Source: an uncultured Bacilli bacterium (GTDB lineage: Bacteria; Bacillota_I; Bacilli_A; RF39; UBA660). From it: a stretch of DNA of 37,097 nt. The translations under genes and the position numbers were made by a program. The notes beneath the pieces were generated by a model that searched no databases, had not been told where the DNA came from, and worked only from the letters and a program-made list of their open reading frames with translations. Shown here one piece after another: positions 7,889-15,094 of this stretch (within the stretch, counting starts at the first letter, position 1; every line of letters starts with the position of its first letter). The stretch spans positions 1-37,097 of the forward strand of contig CANPXY010000003.1 of assembly GCA_947587115.1 (NCBI GenBank), written 5' to 3'.

Positions 7889-8431
7889 TTACTTAACTTT
7901 TTTAATATCATGGAGTATGCTCATTACTTCGTTATACACTTCTAACTCACTTTGATTGGTTTCAGCACCATTATATGGCGAAACAAAATCATCAATTTCT
8001 GATAAAACTAAATCTACATTATCTTTATTAACTCTGTCTTTAATGATTTTTAAACAAGTTTCCCTATAACCTCTAATAGCACAACCCGCTAAAGATTTAT
8101 AATAAGATTTATCTGGCAAGTCAGATTTTAAATAAAACTGCATGGCAATCTCATCGGTCATTGGTCTTGGATTTGTTAATATTATTTTATTACTTCGAAA
8201 TACTCCATGTGGAGCTGACTCGCTAGGACAATCCAGTATCTTCCGGAATTATTACATCATAAAGAGTATCTCCTCGAACTAACCATCTTAATATTTTATC
8301 TTCCGTACTAAAATTAAATCCTCCCATTTCTTTTGGATCAAAAGTATTAGGATTCCCAAGTATCTGCTACATTTACTTCATCAATCTTATAATTAAAATT
8401 AACCCCTTTATTTCCAAAAATATTTACTCAT
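7889..8431 (-). pseudogene. frame-broken gene (unknown family)
   Basis: The start ATG at 8431, behind AGAGG, gives only MSKYFWK before a stop. The same protein clearly continues in other frames: IFGNKGVNFNYKIDEVNVADTW, then NPNTFDPKEMGGFNFSTEDK...RGDTLYDVIIPEDT, then DCPSESAPHGVFRSNKIILT and an open 90-residue end (MTDEIAMQFYLKSDLPDKSY...). All three minus frames are used, so at least three indels are needed. At TTGGGAATCC, removing one G would rejoin two pieces as TWNPN. The product looks like an intact soluble protein of about 180 aa broken by small indels. The 90-aa end could still be translated from 8161 but has no clear ribosome-binding site. Confidence 0.75.
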
Positions 8432-8441
8432 AAAATGCCTC

Positions 8442-9062
8442 TTATTTTATATTTTCAATGTTAGCTAAATTGTTATTATTATCAAATTCTAACTTAAACG
8501 TTTCGCAATAATTCCATTTACCATCAAAAAAGGTATTGCCTTTAAATTTATAACAATCATCATAATTAATTTCACACCAATTACCTAATAAAAAGGCAAA
8601 AGCAGTTGAGTGGCCAACAATTAATATTTTTTTATCTTTATATTCACCTAATAAATAATTTACAAAATTTAATAATCGTTCTCTAACTTCTTTTTGACTT
8701 TCCCCATTTCCAATTTTATAATTTTCATCTTTAAATTGATGGATCTCAAAATCTGGTGGGAATTCATTCCAAGAAGAAATGCCAAATTTTCTTTCTCCTA
8801 AATCACTTACCACATTGATTTCCAAATTATTTTTATCAGCTAAATATTTGGCAGTTTGTATAGTTCTCACATAATTTGAAGAAAACAAAATATCAGCATT
8901 GTCAAATTCCTCTTTGTTTAATTTTTCTTGGGCTATTTGTTCTCCTTCTATAGAAAGCGAAGATTTCTCATTTTGAATTTGCAAATTATCGTTATTAAAA
9001 TTATTATTAACTTTTATTGGTTTAGAGTGTCTAATTAAATAAATAGTTGTTATAGAATCCAC
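8442..9062 (-). CDS. histidine phosphatase family protein (phosphoglycerate mutase-like)
   Basis: The 206-aa protein has the core of the histidine phosphatase superfamily: the YLIRHSKP motif at about residues 8-15 with the catalytic His, FSSNYVRTIQTAKYLA near 59-74 with the second Arg, GERKFG-x-S, and ILIVGHSTAFAFLLGNW near 147 with the second His. Such enzymes transfer or hydrolyse phosphate on small molecules or proteins; the substrate here is unknown. It is very rich in Asn and AT-biased relative to leuS next door. The start is awkward: the GTG at 9062 overlaps its own AGAGG site, and an ATA codon 9 nt downstream has better spacing. Its promoter has an 11-G tract. Confidence 0.85.
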   Translation of the reverse strand: MDSITTIYLIRHSKPIKVNNNFNNDNLQIQNEKSSLSIEGEQIAQEKLNKEEFDNADILFSSNYVRTIQTAKYLADKNNLEINVVSDLGERKFGISSWNEFPPDFEIHQFKDENYKIGNGESQKEVRERLLNFVNYLLGEYKDKKILIVGHSTAFAFLLGNWCEINYDDCYKFKGNTFFDGKWNYCETFKLEFDNNNNLANIENIK

Positions 9063-9092
9063 CTCTTTTCAACAAACAATATTTTCATTAAT

Positions 9093-9125
9093 ATTATATA
9101 ATAACCCCCCCCCCCTTGCTGTCAA
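9093..9125 (-). promoter_or_regulatory. promoter with an 11-G tract in its spacer
   Basis: The minus strand has a perfect -35 TTGACA (9125-9120), then GCAA, eleven G (9115-9105), then overlapping -10 candidates: TATTAT (9103-9098) with a 16-bp spacer and TATAAT (9098-9093) with a 21-bp spacer. A change of tract length would move the -35/-10 spacing toward or away from the 17-bp optimum. This is the layout of known phase-variable promoters. It drives the histidine phosphatase gene starting at 9062. Confidence 0.55.
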
Positions 9126-9139
9126 GCGTTACTACCGGA

Positions 9140-9166
9140 ACATAAAAGGAAGCCAAAGCTTCCTAT
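9140..9166 (-). terminator. terminator of the leuS operon
   Basis: The minus strand has AGGAAGC-TTTG-GCTTCCT, a perfect 7-bp stem (9164-9147), followed by TTTTATG. It overlaps the leuS stop codon. It is a near copy of the terminator at 6961-6978 (one difference over about 22 nt). Confidence 0.8.
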
Positions 9167-11559
9167 TTCACTACAATATTGACAATCTTTCCTTTGATGA
9201 CAATCACTTTGACGATCTCTTTGCCGTCAATGTGACGGATGACATTTTCACTCTTCATAGCTTTCTCTTTGATCAATTCTTCACTGTCATCATTGTGGAC
9301 TTTGATGGTAGCTCTTACTTTACCATTGACTTGAACAGCAATATCTTTTTCATCTTCTACTAATTGCCCCTCATCATAAGTTGGCCATGGCTCATAAGCA
9401 AGCGTCTCTTCATGTCCTAAAATTTGCCACATTTCTTCGCCGACATGAGGAGTGACACAGCTCATCATTTTAACAAAGCCTTCCGCATATGTTTTTGGAC
9501 ATTTGCCGACTTTGTAACATTCATTCACAAAGATCATCATTTGACTGATGGCCGTATTGAAACCAAGGTTTTCAAAATCTTCCGTGATCTTCTTCACCGT
9601 TTGATTGTAGATTTTATCAAGTGTACCATCGCTTTCTTCCGTCAAGTTGTCTAAATTCGTAAAGAATCGCCATACACGATCGATAAACTTCTTAGCTCCA
9701 TCAACTCCCGTAGGACTCCATGGCTTAGAAGCTTCGATAGGTCCCATAAACATCTCATATAGACGAAGGGTGTCAGCACCATATTCATCAGCAATATCTT
9801 TTGGATCGATGGCATACTCTGGATAACGTTTTCCCATCTTAATACCATTTTCTCCTAAAATCATTCCTTGATGGACAAGTCGTTTAAATGGCTCTTTGAC
9901 TGGAGACAATCCTTTATCGTAGAGATAACGATTCCAAATACGAGAATACATCAAATGCCCTACGGCATGTTCAGGTCCACCCATGTATAAATCAACTGGC
10001 AACCAGTGTTTAGCAAGTTCAGGATCACAGAACACTTTATCGTTGTTTGGATCAATATAACGGAAATAATACCAACTAGAGCCAGCACTACCAGGCATCG
10101 TCGAAGTTTCGCGCACGCCGTGACGGCCATCTTTCGTCGTATACTCTTTCCACTCTGTCGCATTTTCTAGTGGAGCCTTGCCAAGATGTCCTTTATAATC
10201 CTCTAACTCAGGTAAAACAAGAGGTAGTTCCTCATCACTGAGCGTTACATCCGTTCCATCATCTAAATGTACGATTGGTACAGGCTCTCCCCAATATCTT
10301 TGTCGAGCGAAGATCCATTCACGGAAGCGATAGTTCACTTTACGACTACCACAGTGATGCTCCTCTAACCAAGCAACCATTTTCTTGATGGCCTCTTCTT
10401 TGCCAAGTCCATTTAAAAATTCTGAATTGATATGAACACCGTCACCGGTATAGGCTTCTTGATCGATATTGCCTCCTTCCAATACTTGAATGATTGGAAT
10501 ATTAAACTTTTTCGCAAAGGCATAGTCTCTTTCATCGTGTGCAGGTACCGCCATAATGGCTCCAGTTCCATAACTTGCTAAAACATAGTCACTGATATAA
10601 ATAGGGATCTGTTCGTTATTGACAGGGTTGATCGCATAAGCACCGGTAAAGACACCAGTTTTATCTTTGTTGAGTTCGGTTCGCTCCAAATCGCTCTTAG
10701 AGGCACACATCTTTTTATACTCTTCCACTTCTTGTTGATGTTCTTCCGTCGTAATCTCATCGACATAAGCATGTTCAGGGGCAAGTACACAGTAAGTAGC
10801 TCCAAACAACGTGTCACAACGCGTCGTAAAGACCGTGAATTCTTTATCGTGCCCTGCAATTTTAAAGGTAACGTGGGCTCCTATAGACTTGCCGATCCAA
10901 TTTCGTTGCATCTCCTTGGTCGATTCTGGCCAATCGATTTCGTTAAGACCTTCCAAAAGTTTTTCAGCAAACGCCACTTGATCGATACAAAGCTGCTTCA
11001 TATTGCGTCTGATAACAGGATACCCACCACGCTCTGACTTACCGTCCACTACTTCATCATTAGAAAGTACCGTTCCAAGTTCAGGGCACCAGTTGACTGG
11101 CATATCGACATACTTGGCATAACCATCTTGATAGAGCTGTTTGAAAATCCACTGGGTCCACTTATAAAACTGAGGATCGCTCGTCGAAACCATTTTATCC
11201 CAGTCATAATCAAAACCAAGCGAGTTTAATTGTTCACTGAAATAGGCAATATTCTTTTCCGTAAATCCACTTGGATGATTTCCAGTCTGTACTGCATATT
11301 GTTCCGCAGGTAAACCAAAAGAGTCATAGCCCATTGGATGAAGAACATTATACCCCTGCATCCTTTTCATTCTCGATACAATATCAGTTGCTGTATATCC
11401 TTCGACGTGCCCCGCATGAAGTCCAACGCCAGATGGATAAGGAAACATATCTAAAACATAATACTTCGGCTTCGAAAAATCCCAAACATCCGTCTTGAAT
11501 GTCTGATGATCTTTCCAATATTTTTGCCACTTTTTTTCTATTTTCTTATAATTATACAT
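9163..11559 (-). CDS. leuS: leucyl-tRNA synthetase
   Basis: The 798-aa protein is a bacterial LeuRS of normal length that charges tRNA-Leu. It has the class I HIGH-type motif (PYPSGVGLHAGHVEGY, about residues 40-55), the CP1 editing domain with the Thr-rich TVFTTRCDTLFGATY and GTGAIMAVPAHDERDYAFAKKF, the WYYFRYIDP segment, GADTLRLYEMFMGPIE, and a C-terminal anticodon-binding domain. The second class I signature reads KMGKR (residues 574-578) instead of the usual KMSKS. The editing site appears intact. It is the second gene of a T-box operon and overlaps the upstream membrane-protein gene by 8 bp. The ribosome-binding site is AGGAATGA. Confidence 0.97.
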   Translation of the reverse strand: MYNYKKIEKKWQKYWKDHQTFKTDVWDFSKPKYYVLDMFPYPSGVGLHAGHVEGYTATDIVSRMKRMQGYNVLHPMGYDSFGLPAEQYAVQTGNHPSGFTEKNIAYFSEQLNSLGFDYDWDKMVSTSDPQFYKWTQWIFKQLYQDGYAKYVDMPVNWCPELGTVLSNDEVVDGKSERGGYPVIRRNMKQLCIDQVAFAEKLLEGLNEIDWPESTKEMQRNWIGKSIGAHVTFKIAGHDKEFTVFTTRCDTLFGATYCVLAPEHAYVDEITTEEHQQEVEEYKKMCASKSDLERTELNKDKTGVFTGAYAINPVNNEQIPIYISDYVLASYGTGAIMAVPAHDERDYAFAKKFNIPIIQVLEGGNIDQEAYTGDGVHINSEFLNGLGKEEAIKKMVAWLEEHHCGSRKVNYRFREWIFARQRYWGEPVPIVHLDDGTDVTLSDEELPLVLPELEDYKGHLGKAPLENATEWKEYTTKDGRHGVRETSTMPGSAGSSWYYFRYIDPNNDKVFCDPELAKHWLPVDLYMGGPEHAVGHLMYSRIWNRYLYDKGLSPVKEPFKRLVHQGMILGENGIKMGKRYPEYAIDPKDIADEYGADTLRLYEMFMGPIEASKPWSPTGVDGAKKFIDRVWRFFTNLDNLTEESDGTLDKIYNQTVKKITEDFENLGFNTAISQMMIFVNECYKVGKCPKTYAEGFVKMMSCVTPHVGEEMWQILGHEETLAYEPWPTYDEGQLVEDEKDIAVQVNGKVRATIKVHNDDSEELIKEKAMKSENVIRHIDGKEIVKVIVIKGKIVNIVVK

Positions 11560-11959
11560 CGAGTGTCATTCCTTTCTTACGATAATATAGTCCGATAAAA
11601 TGGTATGATAACACTAAAATCGGAATTAATAACACGAGCCCTACGACCAGTTGTAAACCAGTACTCTCAATAAAACTGACGATCGTCACTACCAAAGCAA
11701 GATCAAACGAAGTGACCACTCCCATGATTTGCAAGAATCTCCAATAAACGATCTTATTCATATCCAAGCGATACCGTAACACCATGTAATTGATCTCGAC
11801 AGGCAGCTTAGCTTCATCGACCTTCTTCTTTTTTTTAGCTTTTTGGGCCTTGCCCTTGCTTTTTCCCCTTATTTTATTGACCTCTTTGCGAATAGTAAAG
11901 ACATAATAGATCATATCGAAAAAAATAAAGGTTAATACAAACAAAATTACTTCTCTCAT
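11552..11959 (-). CDS. small membrane protein co-transcribed with leuS (135 aa)
   Basis: This is an unrecognised integral membrane protein. It has one hydrophobic segment at residues 3-22, then a very basic cytoplasmic loop (KIRGKSKGKAQKAKKKKKVDE, about 30-50) and two hydrophobic segments at about 78-98 and 102-124. It lies directly behind the T-box leader with Shine-Dalgarno AGGAGG, and its end overlaps the leuS start by 8 bp, so the two are translationally coupled. It is therefore expected to be induced by leucine starvation together with leuS. The lysine-rich loop could bind RNA, ribosomes or phospholipid head groups; that is conjecture. Confidence 0.8.
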   Translation of the reverse strand: MREVILFVLTFIFFDMIYYVFTIRKEVNKIRGKSKGKAQKAKKKKKVDEAKLPVEINYMVLRYRLDMNKIVYWRFLQIMGVVTSFDLALVVTIVSFIESTGLQLVVGLVLLIPILVLSYHFIGLYYRKKGMTLDV

Positions 11960-11974
11960 CGTTTCCTCCTATAT

Positions 11975-12176
11975 AAAAACGCCCTCATACATAAGGACGT
12001 CTTGCACGCGGTACCACCTTACTTCATAAGTATTACTTATGCGGCTTAAAGTTTTAACGGACTGCTCCATAATGCTTCAGGCAATCAAGTTCATAAGACA
12101 TCCTCCACTGTTTCCACCAACCACAGTGTCTCTATCGATCTCTGGCTTATTACTACTACTGCCAACATTTCAACAT
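11975..12176 (-). promoter_or_regulatory. T-box leader, leucine type
   Basis: The minus strand carries a canonical T-box motif AAGGTGGTACCGCG (12020-12007), then a terminator hairpin (ACGTCCTTAT pairing with ATGAGGGCGT, about 11979-12000) and TTTTTA. Upstream are an AGAGA-type element (about 12135-12142), the Stem I apical signature GGTTGGTGGAAA (about 12110-12123) and a specifier region GAACTTGA (12092-12085). CTT (Leu) is the likely specifier codon, and the overlapping TTG would also be Leu. The TGGT bulge pairs with an ACCA tRNA end, matching the A discriminator of tRNA-Leu. Uncharged tRNA-Leu should favour the antiterminator and switch on the downstream membrane gene and leuS. Confidence 0.93.
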
Positions 12177-12182
12177 AGTACT

Positions 12183-12211
12183 AGTATATTAGATTTGTTC
12201 AATATATTCAA
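12183..12211 (-). promoter_or_regulatory. promoter of the T-box/leuS operon, inside the end of the GH31 gene
   Basis: The minus strand has TTGAAT (12211-12206), a 17-bp spacer and TATACT (12188-12183). The -35 and most of the spacer lie within the last codons of the GH31 gene, whose stop is at 12191-12189. Transcription would begin near 12176. Confidence 0.65.
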
Positions 12212-14615
12212 GTAATTTTAAAAATAATTTTATATGTGGTCTCGTAAGTCCCTGTCGTTTCAGTTTACGAATATTGATTCGCTTTCGGTTGATCGGTAGA
12301 TCGCTAAAGAGGACAGAGGCAATCTTTTCTTTGAGTGTCGTCTCAATTTGTAGATCCATCAAAATACTGTTGATATCTTCATTAATCAAACGAACTGCCT
12401 CGATTTCCACATTGGATCCAACACAGGTCACATCGAGCTTACCAATCGTTGGAATAGCAAAGACTTCAATTACAACATCGTTATCCTCTGAGTATACTTT
12501 GATATTTTTCATCAACTGCTCATTGCAAAGTACCTGCACTTGTCCGAACATTTTGGTATTCCGAAAACGCAATTTATAATCCCGCACACTAGGCAGAATT
12601 CCTTGTCGTCCTCCGATAGGTTCAATCACTACCTGATAACGATCCTTGGCATAAGTTGTTTGAATCGAAGTTTTGAAATAGGCTCCCTCTTGATATAGGG
12701 CACTCTCTCCATCATCTTCATAAAGTTCATAGCGACGATTGGCTCCAGGGAACAACATAATCTCGAGTGCTTTTGGATTTCCTTTCGCATTCCATTCCTT
12801 ATCATCCGCTAGCGGCAAAATAGCTCCAGCTGGTACAAAGACTGGATAATCCTCTTCTTTAAAGAAGGAGACATATTGATTGGGACCAGGGAATTTTTTA
12901 CCGGTCTTAAAATCGTACCATATACCATCAGGTACAAAGAAAGAATGAATCGTCCGATTCATTACCGGATCTTTTTTACTTAAAATTGGGCTGACAAACA
13001 TCTCGCTACCAAAAAAATACTGATTTTTAAAATGGTCATCATCATATACCCAAGGATACTGATAATAGAACGGTTGCAAGAGCGGTCTTCCGGTTTGATG
13101 ATAAGTATAAGCTTCGGTATAAAGATAAGGTAGAAGTCGATGACGAAGTTTTAAATAATCAAAAGCAATATGCTCGGTCTTGACATCCCACAACCAAGGT
13201 TCCCTCTTGTAATAATGTCCCTTTGCGGCATGAAAACGTAAGATAGGAGAAAATACCCCTAATTCGATATAACGAATATAAAGTTCACTTTCTTCGATGC
13301 CGCCGTAGTTTCCACCGATATCATGACTGATCCAAGAGACTCCGCTGTTAGAAGCCATGATGTTATATGTTGGCAACATCCGCAGTGTATCCCATCCTAC
13401 TTTGCTTTTTCCAGAATAAAGAATTGGATAACGATGCGGTGCCACTTTAGCGCCCCTTGATAGATACATGCTGCGTTTACTTTTAACGCGTCCCGAATCT
13501 AAATATTGATAATGATTCTGGGCCCAGAGAAAGAGCTCGTTTTCTTCATCATAATCATTCCAGAAAAAGTCCACGCCAAGTGTCTCTAATGGATGCAAGA
13601 AAAGCTTCATGTAGACATCTAAAAACTTCGGATTCAAAGGATCGAACAGAATAATCTTATCATTTGGAATTCCCAAATACTGACAAGCCATCGCATAGAA
13701 TTGCTCATATGGAAAAATTCCCTCTTTAGGATTGATCTTGAGTCCGACATGAATGTTCTTATCGTGCAGCATCTTGATTGTCGCGGATGGATTTGAAAAT
13801 AGCGACGGCTGAAAAGTAAAACCAGAAGATAGATCCTTCATATTTCCATACTCTTTAATGTGCCAATCATGATCTAGTAAAAGAACCGAAAGAGGAATCT
13901 GATTTTTTTCAAAATGTGCGATGAGATCCAAAAGCGTTCGCTCATCATATGAAGAATCTCGACACCACCAGTTTCCAAGTGCATAACGTGGAATCAACGG
14001 TGGAAATCCCGTCAAATGATAATAATCTTCTAACGCCATTTGAAAGTCATTTTGATAACAGAAAACATAAATATCGACGTTTCCCTTTGCCTTGGGACTT
14101 AAAGTTCCATCTTGCAAAATCCATTGATTGAAGCTATCATCGATGCTGGCAAAACCATCGATCGAATATAAGCCATGAGGAAAAGAATCTTTTTTATTTT
14201 TCGGCATATCAAAAGCAGTTCCTACCCCACCGTAATTTCGAACTTCAGGATGCCCATAATACCAAACTTTTTCTTGATCTTTGTCCGTAGTATTCAAAGT
14301 AATTTTCAAATACCTTTTAGGATCGAAAGAAGGTCCCTCAAAAGGCTGTTCTTTTTCATACTCTAATTTAAAATATTTTGTATTGATCTCTAAAAAACGT
14401 TCGTCTTCCTTTTTAGTAAATGGAGGAACTTCAAAATTGCGACAGTAGACAAGTTGCGAAGGTGCATCAAAAAATGTACCATTAGATGCGTATTCCAAAC
14501 GCACAAGTCGCTCTGTCAAAACCGTAATGCGATAGTGCTTTCCTTGGATCACGGCAGCCAAATTGGGTACTGCTTTTGTATAATCAACTTGAAATTGCGT
14601 ACCTAGTGGATACAT
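12189..14615 (-). CDS. glycoside hydrolase family 31 (alpha-glucosidase/xylosidase type)
   Basis: The 808-aa cytoplasmic enzyme (no signal peptide) belongs to GH31, retaining enzymes that release glucose or xylose from alpha-linked sugars. An N-terminal mutarotase-like domain (about 1-210, KHYRITVLTERLVRLEY) precedes the TIM barrel beginning PRYALGNWWCRDSSYDE. The nucleophile motif is FFWND with Asp354, and the acid/base is likely Asp409 in GWDTL. SHDIGG and the distal LLPYLYTEAYTYHQTGRPLLQPFYY are typical, followed by C-terminal beta domains. The last 70 residues, helical and basic, exceed the usual core. The ribosome-binding site is AAGGTGATT. No terminator is seen after its stop, where the T-box operon promoter begins. 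The exact substrate cannot be read. Confidence 0.9.
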   Translation of the reverse strand: MYPLGTQFQVDYTKAVPNLAAVIQGKHYRITVLTERLVRLEYASNGTFFDAPSQLVYCRNFEVPPFTKKEDERFLEINTKYFKLEYEKEQPFEGPSFDPKRYLKITLNTTDKDQEKVWYYGHPEVRNYGGVGTAFDMPKNKKDSFPHGLYSIDGFASIDDSFNQWILQDGTLSPKAKGNVDIYVFCYQNDFQMALEDYYHLTGFPPLIPRYALGNWWCRDSSYDERTLLDLIAHFEKNQIPLSVLLLDHDWHIKEYGNMKDLSSGFTFQPSLFSNPSATIKMLHDKNIHVGLKINPKEGIFPYEQFYAMACQYLGIPNDKIILFDPLNPKFLDVYMKLFLHPLETLGVDFFWNDYDEENELFLWAQNHYQYLDSGRVKSKRSMYLSRGAKVAPHRYPILYSGKSKVGWDTLRMLPTYNIMASNSGVSWISHDIGGNYGGIEESELYIRYIELGVFSPILRFHAAKGHYYKREPWLWDVKTEHIAFDYLKLRHRLLPYLYTEAYTYHQTGRPLLQPFYYQYPWVYDDDHFKNQYFFGSEMFVSPILSKKDPVMNRTIHSFFVPDGIWYDFKTGKKFPGPNQYVSFFKEEDYPVFVPAGAILPLADDKEWNAKGNPKALEIMLFPGANRRYELYEDDGESALYQEGAYFKTSIQTTYAKDRYQVVIEPIGGRQGILPSVRDYKLRFRNTKMFGQVQVLCNEQLMKNIKVYSEDNDVVIEVFAIPTIGKLDVTCVGSNVEIEAVRLINEDINSILMDLQIETTLKEKIASVLFSDLPINRKRINIRKLKRQGLTRPHIKLFLKLLEYIEQI

Positions 14616-14713
14616 CCAATCACCTTCTTATTCTAGTTATAGAATATCATAAATTACTTATTTTTAAAAGTTTTTCTTCACAAAATAAGAACATTCTATG
14701 CAATTTTTTTAGA

Positions 14714-14738
14714 GCACAAAAAAAGACCTGAAGGTCTC
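14714..14738 (-). terminator. terminator of the M15/DUF4186 operon
   Basis: The minus strand has AGACC-TTCA-GGTCT (14737-14724) followed by TTTTTTTGTG. It lies just after the DUF4186 stop codon. Confidence 0.8.
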
Positions 14739-14743
14739 ATAAG

Positions 14744-15094
14744 TCATTTTTCTTTTTTTAACCAAGCCATAATCAGTTGCACGACATATGCCTGCTCTTC
14801 TTTCGATAAAGGCCGGTGTTCTGGAATATGATGCCATTTGGAAAGACAACCGCGACAACAAGTGGCTGTGGCATGCTGAGCAACAAAGACGGGGTGTCCA
14901 CGCATCGGCGTCTGCTTACCATCATTTTTGATGGGATCAGGTGCTAGCCGTTGGGCAATAAAATCGCATGCATGGCGTTCGATCGTGTCCCATCCTTTTT
15001 CATCGATATAAGATCGATCCCGATCTGTCAAGTGAAATCGACTTCGAAACTTCGAACGCGCCAAACGATCGAAGACAATCTCGAACTTTTCCAT
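14744..15094 (-). CDS. DUF4186 family protein (116 aa)
   Basis: The protein is a near-textbook DUF4186 member: FDRLARSKFRSRFHLTDRDR at residues 8-27, DTIERHACDFIAQRLAP, NDGKQTPMRGHPVFVAQHAT, then the HATATCCRGCLSKWHHIP segment with three Cys and several His, and an ending PLSKEEQAYVVQLIMAWL. Clustered Cys and His suggest a bound metal, but the family has no established function. Its ATG follows immediately after the TAA of the upstream gene (TAAATG), so translation is coupled. It is the last gene of the operon beginning with the D,D-carboxypeptidase. Confidence 0.9.
   Translation of the reverse strand: MEKFEIVFDRLARSKFRSRFHLTDRDRSYIDEKGWDTIERHACDFIAQRLAPDPIKNDGKQTPMRGHPVFVAQHATATCCRGCLSKWHHIPEHRPLSKEEQAYVVQLIMAWLKKEK

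Noticed and set aside
9105..9115. The C11/G11 run as a sequencing artefact
   Set aside because: Possible, since homopolymers are error-prone, but it sits precisely in a promoter spacer with consensus boxes, so I kept it as a finding and note that its exact length needs reads.
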